In this document: piece after piece, positions 51,270-59,484 of the stretch
Position numbering within the stretch: the first letter of the stretch is position 1
How the letters are laid out: each line of letters begins with the position of its first letter
From: an uncultured Collinsella sp.
GTDB lineage: Bacteria > Actinomycetota > Coriobacteriia > Coriobacteriales > Coriobacteriaceae
Length of the DNA: 64,000 nt
Direction: 5' to 3'
Assembly (NCBI GenBank): GCA_900542315.1
Contig: UQMV01000001.1
Coordinates: 80,748 to 144,747 of the forward strand
Notes under the pieces: model-generated
What the model was told of the DNA's origin: nothing
What the model saw: the letters and a program-made list of their open reading frames with translations, nothing else
Database searches by the model: none
Position numbers and translations under genes: made by a program

Positions 51270-52109
51270 CTAGTCCACCTCTATCCCTTCGGTATCGGGG
51301 GTGTCCCACGTGAAGCCCGCGTGCCCCTCGTTCACGACGGTGGCGAGGCCGGAGTAACCGCCGAATGTCGTGTCGTAAACTATCGAGGTGGTAGAGTATG
51401 TTGGAGAAAAAAGCTTGATGTCCACTTGCTCGGTCTTGTAAAGCGCCTCGTCCGCGTATCTGTCGGGATGGCTGCCGATATGTGAGCCTGAGTAGAAATG
51501 CGAGCTGTTCAGAGACTGGTGCTCGAAGCTGAGCGTTTCTGATGCGGCGCTATTTCCCGTGCCGTCCGTTTCAAGTTTAAGCGTAAACGGCACTGCCTTC
51601 GGCTCTTGGTACTCAGCCGCCTCATTGACCTTCTGCCCCTCTTCTGCGTTTTTGATATGGTCGGGCATACCGGCGAAGCTTTCTATGTCTTCATTCGTTT
51701 CGTCGATGGCTGACTGCTTTGTGGCGTCAAACCGCTCGCGGTCTTTTTCCTTTGCAAGGTCGATGATTTCATCGTCTGACAACCCGTCGAGGTCGCCGAA
51801 TGTGACGCCTTCATAGGATGTTCCGCCATTCAGGCAAATGCCCTCCGTGTCGTATACGGTAACATTCCCCTTACCGTCGAAGACAAGTATGCGCTCGACA
51901 CCCGTGTCTTTGCTGATTTGGTCGTCGCCGTACTGCATCCAAACGCTTTTATGTCCAAAAGCGTTTGATGCCGGTATGGCTTCATTCGTTTCTGGTTCAG
52001 ACCGTGCGGAATCCCCTGCGTTGTCATTTCCATTTGTGCTGCCGCAGCCCGAAATTGAGACGGCGAGCAGGCATGCCGCCGCAGCGGTGAAAAACGCCCT
52101 TCTTTTCAT
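51270..52109 (-). CDS. Lipoprotein of unknown function, cargo gene 1
   Basis: A 279-residue lipoprotein. The signal peptide MKRRAFFTAAAACLLAVSIS ends in the lipobox SISGC. The mature protein is acidic, with MQYGDDQISKDTGVERILVF near the front, an acidic helical segment in the middle and a beta-rich second half. I do not recognise the domain. The ATG at 52109 has GGAGG 7 bases upstream; the open frame to 52211 does not. It begins a three-gene unit with a good promoter at 52251-52279, whose spacer holds a half-site suggesting repression by the divergent XRE gene. Confidence 0.8.
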   Translation of the reverse strand: MKRRAFFTAAAACLLAVSISGCGSTNGNDNAGDSARSEPETNEAIPASNAFGHKSVWMQYGDDQISKDTGVERILVFDGKGNVTVYDTEGICLNGGTSYEGVTFGDLDGLSDDEIIDLAKEKDRERFDATKQSAIDETNEDIESFAGMPDHIKNAEEGQKVNEAAEYQEPKAVPFTLKLETDGTGNSAASETLSFEHQSLNSSHFYSGSHIGSHPDRYADEALYKTEQVDIKLFSPTYSTTSIVYDTTFGGYSGLATVVNEGHAGFTWDTPDTEGIEVD

Positions 52110-52232
52110 ATTGATACCTCCATGTCGCAAATAGTCGTCTTCCCTCTCGACGCATCGGTCAGGATGCGCTCTACAGACGGGCACTATGATACGCGCGGGA
52201 TTGGAAAACATGAAGTATATGAGCAGAATTTA

Positions 52233-52300
52233 GCCCATACAGTATATTCTATTATACACACAATCTCCATACGATTCAAAAGCAGATGAATTGTATGGGC
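52233..52300 (-). promoter_or_regulatory. Promoter of the cargo operon with three GTATGG half-sites
   Basis: On the minus strand, TTGAAT (52279-52274) and a perfect TATAAT (52256-52251) are spaced 17 bp. Half-sites are GCCCATACA (52233-52241, near the start of transcription), CCATACG (52267-52273, within the spacer) and TGTATGGGC (52292-52300). The first and last form an inverted pair. The XRE regulator at 52310 is divergent and is the obvious binder. Confidence 0.7.
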
Positions 52301-52309
52301 GGTTAGAGG

Positions 52310-52648
52310 ATGAAATACTACGAAATAGGACAGCGCATACGCCGCTATCGCAAGGCATGCGGTCTGTCGCAGGAGGCTCTTGCCGAGAAGGTGGGCATTT
52401 CTGCAACGCATATGAGCCACATCGAGACCGGGAACACCAAGCTGAGCCTTCCGGTTCTCGTAAACATTGCGGAGGCTCTTTCGGTGCAGACGGATGCTCT
52501 GCTTTACGACACCCCACGATTTTCCAAGACGGTTGCGTCGGAACACATACAGAATCTGCTTGATTCATGCACGACGGAACAGCTCTATGTGATTATTGAT
52601 ATCCTCGAAGCTCTCAAGGTTTCACTGGACAAGCACGTGGGCGATTGA
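52310..52648 (+). CDS. XRE-family regulator of the element
   Basis: A 112-residue protein with an N-terminal lambda-repressor-like HTH (IGQRIRRYRKACGLSQEALA, EKVGISATHMSHIETGNTKL) and a short helical C-terminus (dimerisation likely). AGAGG lies 4 bases before the ATG. It is divergent from the cargo operon, and the gap holds three CCATAC-type half-sites over that promoter. It should repress the cargo genes and perhaps itself. Confidence 0.9.
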   Translation: MKYYEIGQRIRRYRKACGLSQEALAEKVGISATHMSHIETGNTKLSLPVLVNIAEALSVQTDALLYDTPRFSKTVASEHIQNLLDSCTTEQLYVIIDILEALKVSLDKHVGD

Positions 52649-52674
52649 ATTGATTTACGGCCTCGACTTGTGAA

Positions 52675-52704
52675 AGCCCGGTACGAATAGGTGCCGGGCT
52701 TTTT
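52675..52704 (+). terminator. Terminator after the XRE gene
   Basis: AGCCCGG (52675-52681) pairs with CCGGGCT (52694-52700), followed by five T residues. Confidence 0.85.
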
Positions 52705-52710
52705 CGTGCG

Positions 52711-52748
52711 CCCATAGGTCGCTGTTATTGCCTATATACACCCATAGG
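52711..52748 (+). promoter_or_regulatory. Direct CCCATAGG boxes upstream of the second regulator
   Basis: CCCATAGG occurs at 52711-52718 and 52741-52748, 30 bp apart. CCTATA lies just before the second copy. TAAAAT (52756-52761) could be a -10 box. The spacing suggests a protein dimer bound on one face. Confidence 0.5.
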
Positions 52749-52805
52749 CTATTGATAAAATACACGTTTGGGCACATAATTTCTACTTAAATGGGGGTGA
52801 TTTCA

Positions 52806-53093
52806 ATGGATGAGAACACAGGCAGCATGACTCCAGCCGAGGAGCTTAAACACATGCGCGAGCTGTACGGTATGAAGCGCTCCGAGTTTTGCGAGCATTT
52901 TGGAATCCCTCTACGCTCGCTGCAACATTGGGAGATTGGAGACCGCAAGCCGGCTCCATTTCTGATTTTCCTCATTCGCAAGGTGTACGACCTCGAACAG
53001 GAGAATAAATACTTGCAAGAGTGCATCGACACACTCGACCGTCAAAACGATGAGCTGAAAGCACTTATTAAGTCTCAGGCAAATACACAGTAA
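52806..53093 (+). CDS. Small HTH regulator ahead of the recombinase
   Basis: A 95-residue protein with an HTH of the XRE-like, YgiT/HigA-type group (TPAEELKHMRELYGMKRSEF, CEHFGIPLRSLQHWEIGDRK, PAPFLIFLIRKVYDLE) and a C-terminal coiled coil. I chose the ATG at 52806, which has GGGGGTGA at 6 bases; the ATG at 52791 overlaps that site. It lies 18 bases before the recombinase gene, so it probably controls integration and excision. Confidence 0.85.
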   Translation: MDENTGSMTPAEELKHMRELYGMKRSEFCEHFGIPLRSLQHWEIGDRKPAPFLIFLIRKVYDLEQENKYLQECIDTLDRQNDELKALIKSQANTQ

Positions 53094-53111
53094 TAACCGA
53101 GGTGGATTTTC

Positions 53112-54839
53112 ATGAGTACAAATAAAGAATTACGCGAGGGGGTGGCCGACAAGGCAAAAACCTGCTTCCTGTATGTTCGCGTCTCCACGAAGATGCAGGT
53201 GGAGAATGGGGAATCAATCGAGGCGCAGCTGTACGACCTGCGCGACTATGCAAAGCGAAATAACCTGCGCATCTTGCACGAATATATTGACGATGGATAT
53301 TCAGGTAAGAACATCACCGGGCGTCCCCACTTCCAAGAGATGATGGAAGAGATAAAATCCGGTGTTCGCGTGAACTATGTTCTTGTGTTCAAGCTGAGCC
53401 GTTTCGGGCGTAACGCAGCAGACGCACTTTCGTCGCTTCAGCTTATGCAGGATTACGGAACAAACCTCGTCTGTGTCAAGGATGGCATCAACAGCGAAGC
53501 CCAGATGGGCAAGATGATGATTGCGTTCATGTCGGCGTTCGCAGAAATGGAACGTGAAAACATCCTTGTTCAGACGATGGCTGGGCGCGAGCAGAAGGCC
53601 CGCGAGGGAAAGTGGAATGGCGGACAAGCCCCCTATGGCTATAAGCTCGTCAAGGACGAAAAGGGCAAGGGGCATCTGGAAATCGACGAGGACGAGGCGG
53701 AAATCGTTCGCATCATATTCCGCGAGTACGCCAAGAACGGCAAGGGCGTTATGGCGCTCGCATCTTGGCTTAATGCGCAGGGATACCGTAAGAATGTCCG
53801 TGGGAACGGCAAGTACGAGCACTTTGTCCCGACGTTTCTAAAGAACGTACTGTGCAACCCTGTATATATTGGAAAAATTGCTTACGGACGTCGCAGGACG
53901 ACACCCGTCAAGGGCAAGCGCAACGAATACCGCATGATTAAGCAGTCCGATTATGACGTGTACGATGGAGAGCACGAGGCCATCATTGACGAGGCTACAT
54001 GGAACGCGGCGCAGGAGCGCATGGCCGAGGAGTCTCATCCGTTCCCGGAAGCAAAGACTGGCGAGCACGTGCATCTTCTCACGGGAATGCTCATCTGCCC
54101 GGTATGCGGGCGCAAGATGATTGCCAACGTCTCACGCGGAAAGCGAAAGAAGGACGGGACCGTAGGCAAGTCCACCTACGCGTACGCCTGCAAGTACAGC
54201 AAGAAACAGTTCGGGCCAAGTTGCACGTTTACCCGCCAGTTCAAGCAAGAGTACATCGACAGAGAAGTAATCGAGGTCATAGCACGTGCCGCCTACTCCG
54301 ATGTATTCGAAGAGCGTGTGCGCGACGAGCTTGATGCCGCTGTGGATATTGAGAAGCTGGAAGCGGACGTGGAACGCATATGCAAGGCACTGGACAACAA
54401 CAAGGCGGCAAGGCGCATGCTGTCCCGCAAGCTCGATTCTTTGGACGTGTCCGACCGTAGCTATGAGCGTAAGTACGAGGATATGCAGGCGCGGCTCGAT
54501 AAGCTATATGACGAGTACGCAGACATCGAGACTGCGTTCGATGACGCAAACTCGAAGCTGGAGAGCGCCAAGGAGAAGCAAGTGACGACTGCTCGCATAT
54601 ACGAGATGCTTGACGAGTTTCGTGAGCATTTCGACGAGTATGACCCTGTGCGTAAGAAGGAGATTCTGCGGCAGGTAGTGGATAGCGTTGAGATAAATCC
54701 TGACGCAAACCCGAAGAAGGGTGACACGATTGTGACGCGTGTGCGCTTCAAGTGCCCCGTATCCTTTTATCCTACGTTGCCCGAAGAGGCTTATGATGCA
54801 CTCGGCGTCAAAGAGTTCAACCGCTTGGAAACGACATAA
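53112..54839 (+). CDS. Large serine recombinase (integrase)
   Basis: A 575-residue large serine recombinase. The resolvase domain has the catalytic Ser in FLYVRVSTKMQ and the Arg-rich motif FKLSRFGRNAADALSSL. The recombinase domain follows (NGGQAPYGYKLVKDEKGKG and so on). A zinc-ribbon domain, CPVCGRKMIAN with KYSKKQFGPSCTF, is interrupted by coiled coil near residues 440-490, as in TndX/TnpX-like enzymes. It catalyses integration of the element into rlmD and its excision. The right attachment site starts 18 bp after its stop codon. Confidence 0.95.
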   Translation: MSTNKELREGVADKAKTCFLYVRVSTKMQVENGESIEAQLYDLRDYAKRNNLRILHEYIDDGYSGKNITGRPHFQEMMEEIKSGVRVNYVLVFKLSRFGRNAADALSSLQLMQDYGTNLVCVKDGINSEAQMGKMMIAFMSAFAEMERENILVQTMAGREQKAREGKWNGGQAPYGYKLVKDEKGKGHLEIDEDEAEIVRIIFREYAKNGKGVMALASWLNAQGYRKNVRGNGKYEHFVPTFLKNVLCNPVYIGKIAYGRRRTTPVKGKRNEYRMIKQSDYDVYDGEHEAIIDEATWNAAQERMAEESHPFPEAKTGEHVHLLTGMLICPVCGRKMIANVSRGKRKKDGTVGKSTYAYACKYSKKQFGPSCTFTRQFKQEYIDREVIEVIARAAYSDVFEERVRDELDAAVDIEKLEADVERICKALDNNKAARRMLSRKLDSLDVSDRSYERKYEDMQARLDKLYDEYADIETAFDDANSKLESAKEKQVTTARIYEMLDEFREHFDEYDPVRKKEILRQVVDSVEINPDANPKKGDTIVTRVRFKCPVSFYPTLPEEAYDALGVKEFNRLETT

Positions 54840-54856
54840 TATGTTTCCGAGAAAAA

Positions 54857-54911
54857 TTCTCGGGTTGACGAAGATACCGTTGAAACCGTAGCGGTCCTCG
54901 AACGCCGCTAA
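54857..54911 (+). mobile_element. attR and the displaced 3' end of rlmD
   Basis: TTCTCGGGTT (54857-54866) is the other attP arm. GA (54882-54883) is the predicted crossover. GTAGCGGTC (54888-54896) matches attL. From there, codons GTA GCG GTC CTC GAA CGC CGC TAA read VAVLERR-stop, the original C-terminus of RlmD. Confidence 0.9.
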
Positions 54912-54941
54912 CCAACCTCAGTAGATTTTTGGGACAAGAAA

Positions 54942-54967
54942 GGGGGCGACCCGCCTGGGCCGCCCCC
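54942..54967 (-). terminator. Terminator after the PHP gene
   Basis: GGGGGCG (54942-54948) pairs with CGCCCCC (54961-54967); the minus strand continues TTTCTTG. It was probably the shared terminator of native rlmD and this gene. Confidence 0.7.
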
Positions 54968-54989
54968 TTCGCTTGGTTTATAAACTCCG

Positions 54990-55811
54990 CTACATCCCAT
55001 TGCGCAGATCGCACACGCCGGCTGCCGCCATCTCGCGCAGTAGCGTCTCGCGGTCGCGCGTCACGATCAAATCCAGCGGGAAGTGAATCTCGTCGAGCAT
55101 CTTGCGAGCGTAATCGAGCTTACCAATTGCCATGCCAATGTGCGCATCGGTCGAAACGCCAATGCCCACGCCCAGCTCGGCGCAGCGCTCGGCAATCTTG
55201 CGGCATACGGCCCAATGCTCAGTGTCGACACCGTGTTCAAGACTATGGTTGTTGATCTCGATAATCTTGTGCTTGGCCTTAGCTGCCAACAGCACCTCGT
55301 CGATATCGAACGGCACGCCCGAACGCCCCGTGTGACCCAGCATGAACACCTTGGGGTGCTCCAGGGCATTGATATACATCTCGGTCGTCTGGGCCAGCGT
55401 CGCGCCCTCGGCAATCTGCGGATTATGCACGCTCGCAACCAAATAATCCAAATTACGCGTAACCAAATCGAACAGTGAATGCTGACGGTTGTACGAATCG
55501 CCGGCGATATCGAGCGTGACAGGAGTGTCCCCGCCAAACAGGCTTCCGTCCAGCGAAACGATATCGGCCTCGGCACCACGCAGCACCAGCACGCCGCTCC
55601 AAATGCGCGGCCAGATATCCTGGTTGATAAAGAATTGGTAACTGCGCAGGTCATTGGGGCAAGCCGTAACCATAGAGCTCAGATGGTCGGCAGATCCGAG
55701 CACCTGCAGGCCACGCTCTGCCGCCCAGTACACATTCTCCTCAATGGTCGAATATGCATGCGCAGAGAACATCGTATGGGTATGAATGTCACAAGAAAGC
55801 AGGTAGGGCAT
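54990..55811 (-). CDS. PHP-domain phosphatase (YcdX-like)
   Basis: A 273-residue PHP-family hydrolase. The metal-binding motifs are DIHTHTMFS, GSADHLSS, ADIVSL and VSVHNP (here VASVHNP), LGHTGRSG, EINNHS and STDAHIG. It likely acts as a trinuclear-zinc phosphatase on small phosphoesters. The length and motif order match the YcdX group. AAGGAGAC lies a few bases before the ATG. It is the first host gene beyond the mobile element. Confidence 0.9.
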   Translation of the reverse strand: MPYLLSCDIHTHTMFSAHAYSTIEENVYWAAERGLQVLGSADHLSSMVTACPNDLRSYQFFINQDIWPRIWSGVLVLRGAEADIVSLDGSLFGGDTPVTLDIAGDSYNRQHSLFDLVTRNLDYLVASVHNPQIAEGATLAQTTEMYINALEHPKVFMLGHTGRSGVPFDIDEVLLAAKAKHKIIEINNHSLEHGVDTEHWAVCRKIAERCAELGVGIGVSTDAHIGMAIGKLDYARKMLDEIHFPLDLIVTRDRETLLREMAAAGVCDLRNGM

Positions 55812-55976
55812 CAGGTCTCCTTATCTGGCACGGCCGTCGCTTATATTCATTGTACGCATAGCCTTCGATAGTCGTAAAACCACTCCATCCCAAAGACACA
55901 ACGTCCATGACAACGGGGTCTGGCTTAACACCAAACCCCGTTTCACGTAAAACATTGTAGGCAGAGCGCTTTACTT

Positions 55977-57161
55977 TTAACGATACTCGTCCGCCAACTG
56001 TTTCCAAGCGGGTAGCGAATTGACAATCGTTTCGTAACTCACGCAATAGCCCAGGCGGAACCAGCCCGGCATACCAAAGCTGTCCGAGGGAACCGCAAGC
56101 AACTCATACTTCTTTGCGCGCTCGCAAAACGCATTCGCATCGGGCTCCAATGCTTTCACCCATAGGTAGAACGCGCCATCCGGCTCAACATAGGTATAGC
56201 CGTAGTCTGTCAAAGCATCGGTGAGCGCCGTGCGGTTGCGGGCATAGGCCCCGACATCACTCGGCTCATCGATGCAATCGATGATCACGCGCTGGAAGAG
56301 TGCCGGTGCGCACACAAAACCCAGCGTACGGGCAGCACCCGCAACAGCCGGCATCAGACGGGCAGCCTGCGGATTGGTGTTGGGAACCAAGATCCACCCC
56401 ACGCGCTCACCCGGCAGCGACAGCGACTTGGAATACGAGTAGCACACGATGGTGTGCTCGTAGATCGAGGGCACCCAAGGTACCTCGGCACCGTACACGA
56501 TTTCGCGGTACGGCTCATCCGAGATGAGCATAATCGGATTCTCGGGATCGCGCTGAGCGTTGGCCTCGCGCAGAACATTGGCCAGTCGCGTCAGCGTGTC
56601 GCGCGTATATACGGCACCGGTCGGGTTGTTGGGCGAGTCGATAATGACGGCTGCCGTCTTGTCGGTGATCGCCTTGAGCACGTTGTCCACGCTCAGCTGG
56701 AACGTGTCTTCATCAGCAGGCGCCTCAACACACGTACAGCCGGCCTTCTCAATCCAAACGCGATACTCCGGAAAGTACGGGGCGATAACAATAACCTCTT
56801 CGCCCGGGTTCGTAACGGCGTTGAGCGTGCAGGTGAGCGAAGCCGCAGCACCCACCGTCATAAAGACGTCCTTACCCTCATAGTTCGTTCCAAAGCGGCG
56901 GTTGAGCGATTCGGCGACGGCTGCTCGACATTGCGGTAGGCCCGGAGCGGGGGTGTAGCCGTGCAACTGATCACTCGGCAGCCCCAAGGCCTTCTTAATG
57001 GACTCCGCCACGGCAGCCGGCGCCGGAACACTCGGGTTGCCCAGCGAAAAATCGAATACGTTCTCCGCACCAATCTGCGCCTTGCGCTCAAGACCGTAGC
57101 TAAAGATTTCGCGGATGATGGAGCTTTCCGCACCGCGAGCATACATAGTTTCGTTGATCAT
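55977..57161 (-). CDS. Class I/II pyridoxal-phosphate aminotransferase
   Basis: A 394-residue aminotransferase of the aspartate aminotransferase fold. PLP-lysine lies in SYSKSLSLPGERVGW. PNNPTGAVYTRDTL, ISDEPYREIVYG and GNPSVPAPAAV are family motifs. Members act on aspartate, aromatic or branched amino acids; this one cannot be assigned further. The ATG at 57161 has AAGGGGA 4 bases upstream; the open frame to 57260 does not. It stands alone. Confidence 0.92.
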   Translation of the reverse strand: MINETMYARGAESSIIREIFSYGLERKAQIGAENVFDFSLGNPSVPAPAAVAESIKKALGLPSDQLHGYTPAPGLPQCRAAVAESLNRRFGTNYEGKDVFMTVGAAASLTCTLNAVTNPGEEVIVIAPYFPEYRVWIEKAGCTCVEAPADEDTFQLSVDNVLKAITDKTAAVIIDSPNNPTGAVYTRDTLTRLANVLREANAQRDPENPIMLISDEPYREIVYGAEVPWVPSIYEHTIVCYSYSKSLSLPGERVGWILVPNTNPQAARLMPAVAGAARTLGFVCAPALFQRVIIDCIDEPSDVGAYARNRTALTDALTDYGYTYVEPDGAFYLWVKALEPDANAFCERAKKYELLAVPSDSFGMPGWFRLGYCVSYETIVNSLPAWKQLADEYR

Positions 57162-57221
57162 CTGTTCCCCTTTCGCATAGGCGCTATTGTACGCTTTAGC
57201 CGAGCAAAGTGCCGCAGCAAT

Positions 57222-57281
57222 GTTGATTGGGGACAGACTTAAATGCGTGAAAACGCTCATTTAAGTCTGTCCCCAATCAAC
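57222..57281. repeat. GGGACA-type intergenic hairpin with 24-bp arms
   Basis: GTTGATTGGGGACAGACTTA and on (57222-57245) pairs perfectly with 57258-57281. GCGT and ACGC pair inside the loop. The longest stem of this family in the window. Confidence 0.85.
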
Positions 57282-57306
57282 AGATGGCCCCATATCGCTT
57301 AAAAGA

Positions 57307-57340
57307 AAAAGCCCCCGCAGGTTTCCCGGCGGAGGCTTTT
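57307..57340 (-). terminator. Terminator of ftsH
   Basis: AAAAGCCCCCGC (57307-57318) pairs with GCGGAGGCTTTT (57329-57340), one mismatch; the minus strand continues TTTCTTTT. Confidence 0.8.
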
Positions 57341-57350
57341 GTTAGAAGGA

Positions 57351-59483
57351 CTATTTGTCGGTGTCGGTATCAGCGTTGACGGCACGGTCATCGCCGGCAT
57401 CATCAGATGCGACTTCGGCATCCTCCTGCATAGCCGCCTGCGCAAAAGCCGCGGCATCAGCCGCCAGCTCCTCCTCGCTCATACGAGGCACGCGCTTCTT
57501 GGTCGGCATGCCGGCCGCCTTGGCATTGCGCTCCTCCTTGGCCGCCAGGATATCGCCCTCGCGCTCAAGGTAGGCATCCCACTCGTTGTCGAGCAGGGCG
57601 TTCACGGCGTCGCCCTCGACGGTCTCGCGCTCAAGCAGCACCTTTGCCATCAGATCAAGCTGATCGCGACGGGCATCCAGAATCTCGACCGCACGACGAT
57701 GGGCCTCGCGCATGATGCGCTGAACCTCGATATCGATGCGGCGCGCCGTCTCCTCGGAGTAATCCTGGTGATCGGCGTAATCGCGACCAAGGAATACCTG
57801 ATGCTGCGCCTCGCCAAACACTTGCGTGCCCAGCTCCTCGCTCATGCCCAGGCGCGTAACCATCTCGCGCGCCATCTTGGTCGCGCGCTCCAGGTCATTG
57901 CTCGCGCCCGACGTGATGTCGTCGCACATGAGCTCCTCGGCAACGCGGCCGCCCAAGAACACGGCAAGCTCGTCGAGCATCTCGTTCTTAGTCTTGAGGA
58001 AGTGATCCTCCTGCGGAAGCTGCAGCGTGTAGCCCAGAGCCTGACCGCGGCTGACAATCGAAATCTTGTGGACCGGATCGGAGTGCTCCAAGATGTGACC
58101 CACCAGAGCATGGCCGCTCTCGTGGTAAGCAATCGTGGTGCGCTCGGCTTCGGTCATCACGCGACCCTTGCGTTGCGGTCCGGCAATCACGCGCTCCATC
58201 GACTCCTCGACCTCGTCCATCGAAATCACGGAACGATGGCGGCGAGCGGCCAGCAGCGCAGACTCGTTGAGCAGGTTTGCCAGATCGGCACCGGTAAAGC
58301 CAACGGTCATCTGGGCGAGCTTCTCAAACTTAACGTCCTCGTCCATCGGCTTATTCTCGGCATGCACGCGCAAAATCTGCTCGCGACCCTTTACGTCCGG
58401 GCGGTCGACCGTGACCTGGCGGTCAAAACGACCGGGGCGCAGCAATGCCGGATCCAGAATATCGGGGCGGTTGGTCGCGGCGATCAGGATGACCGACTCG
58501 CTTTCCTCAAAACCGTCCATCTCGACCAGCAGCTGGTTGAGCGTCTGCTCGCGCTCGTCGTGACCGCCGCCCAAGCCAGCTCCGCGCTGACGTCCCACGG
58601 CATCGATCTCATCGATGAAGATGATCGACGGGGCCTGGGACTTGGCCTCCTTAAAGAGGTCACGCACACGGCTGGCGCCGACACCTACGAACATCTCGAC
58701 AAAGTCGGAACCCGAGATACTAAAGAACGGCACGCCCGCCTCGCCGGCAACGGCCTTGGCCAGCAGCGTTTTACCGGTGCCCGGAGGGCCAACCAGCAAC
58801 ACGCCACGCGGGATCTTGGCGCCCAGCTTGCGATAGCGATCCGGATCGCTCAAAAAGTCACGGATCTCCTCGAGCTCCTCGACTGCCTCGTCCACGCCGG
58901 CAACGTCTTCAAACTTGACCTTGGGGCGTGTGGCCTCGTTGGTCTTGGCGTTGGTCTTGCCAAACTGCATGTTCCTGTTGTTGGCGCCCATCATCTGGCG
59001 CATAAAATAGAACATGATGGCGATAAGGGCGATCGTCGGAAGCACACTCATCGCCAAGTCGCCCCAAAAATCGGGATCGTTGGTGTTGACGATGTACTTG
59101 GTATCGGGGTGCTCCGCCATGAGCTCGGCAAGCGAATCGGAGCCGACATAGGTCGAGGAGAAGCTCTTGAGCTCGCTCGTATCGCCCTTGTCCTTCTTCG
59201 TCTTCCAGTAATGACCCGTCACGCTTCCGTCTTGAACCGTATAGGTCAGATCTTCGACGCGATCCTGCTTGATGGCGCTCACCATCTCGCTCGTCGCGAG
59301 CTTAACGGTATTGCTGGAATTGGCAAAGCCGGAGCCCATGTTAAAGAAGGCGTAGCCCAGAAGCGCGCAAGCCAAAATAAAATACAACCAGCCCGTACGC
59401 GTGGGCTTCTTGCCTCCGGGCATCCCCGGGATCTTAGGCTCCCGGGGAGTCTGGGAATTGTTATCGTTACGGTCGTCGGGCAT
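57351..59483 (-). CDS. ftsH: ATP-dependent zinc metalloprotease
   Basis: A 710-residue membrane AAA+ protease. Two N-terminal membrane helices flank an outer domain. The AAA part has VLLVGPPGTGKTLLAKAVAG (Walker A), SIIFIDEIDAVGRQ (Walker B) and the second region of homology LLRPGRFDRQV. The zinc site is HESGHALVGH. It degrades misfolded membrane proteins and selected regulators. The C-terminal tail is long and acidic (DDAGDDRAVNADTDTDK). It follows hpt after one base and tilS further up, a conserved gene order. Confidence 0.97.
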   Translation of the reverse strand: MPDDRNDNNSQTPREPKIPGMPGGKKPTRTGWLYFILACALLGYAFFNMGSGFANSSNTVKLATSEMVSAIKQDRVEDLTYTVQDGSVTGHYWKTKKDKGDTSELKSFSSTYVGSDSLAELMAEHPDTKYIVNTNDPDFWGDLAMSVLPTIALIAIMFYFMRQMMGANNRNMQFGKTNAKTNEATRPKVKFEDVAGVDEAVEELEEIRDFLSDPDRYRKLGAKIPRGVLLVGPPGTGKTLLAKAVAGEAGVPFFSISGSDFVEMFVGVGASRVRDLFKEAKSQAPSIIFIDEIDAVGRQRGAGLGGGHDEREQTLNQLLVEMDGFEESESVILIAATNRPDILDPALLRPGRFDRQVTVDRPDVKGREQILRVHAENKPMDEDVKFEKLAQMTVGFTGADLANLLNESALLAARRHRSVISMDEVEESMERVIAGPQRKGRVMTEAERTTIAYHESGHALVGHILEHSDPVHKISIVSRGQALGYTLQLPQEDHFLKTKNEMLDELAVFLGGRVAEELMCDDITSGASNDLERATKMAREMVTRLGMSEELGTQVFGEAQHQVFLGRDYADHQDYSEETARRIDIEVQRIMREAHRRAVEILDARRDQLDLMAKVLLERETVEGDAVNALLDNEWDAYLEREGDILAAKEERNAKAAGMPTKKRVPRMSEEELAADAAAFAQAAMQEDAEVASDDAGDDRAVNADTDTDK

Positions 59484-59484
59484 C

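Larger units (their letters stand above)
41163..54883 (+). mobile_element. Integrative mobilizable element in the 3' end of rlmD (13.7 kb)
   Basis: The segment between attL and attR holds a large serine recombinase, relaxase, MobC, primase-helicase and an Xis-like protein, with no type IV secretion or coupling ATPase genes. It therefore looks mobilizable, not self-transmissible. The recombinase gene ends 42 bp from the right end. Joining the ends restores rlmD codons ending VETVAVLERR-stop in the attR half and gives an attP with inverted arms TTCTCGGGTT and AACCCGAGAA centred on GA. Base composition is uneven: the left 1 kb is AT-rich and the mob genes are GC-rich. Confidence 0.9.

Noticed and set aside
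41163..54883. Prophage
   Set aside because: No capsid, tail, terminase or lysis genes; mobilization genes are present.
41163..54883. Self-transmissible conjugative element
   Set aside because: No VirB4, VirD4/TcpA or other secretion genes between the attachment sites.
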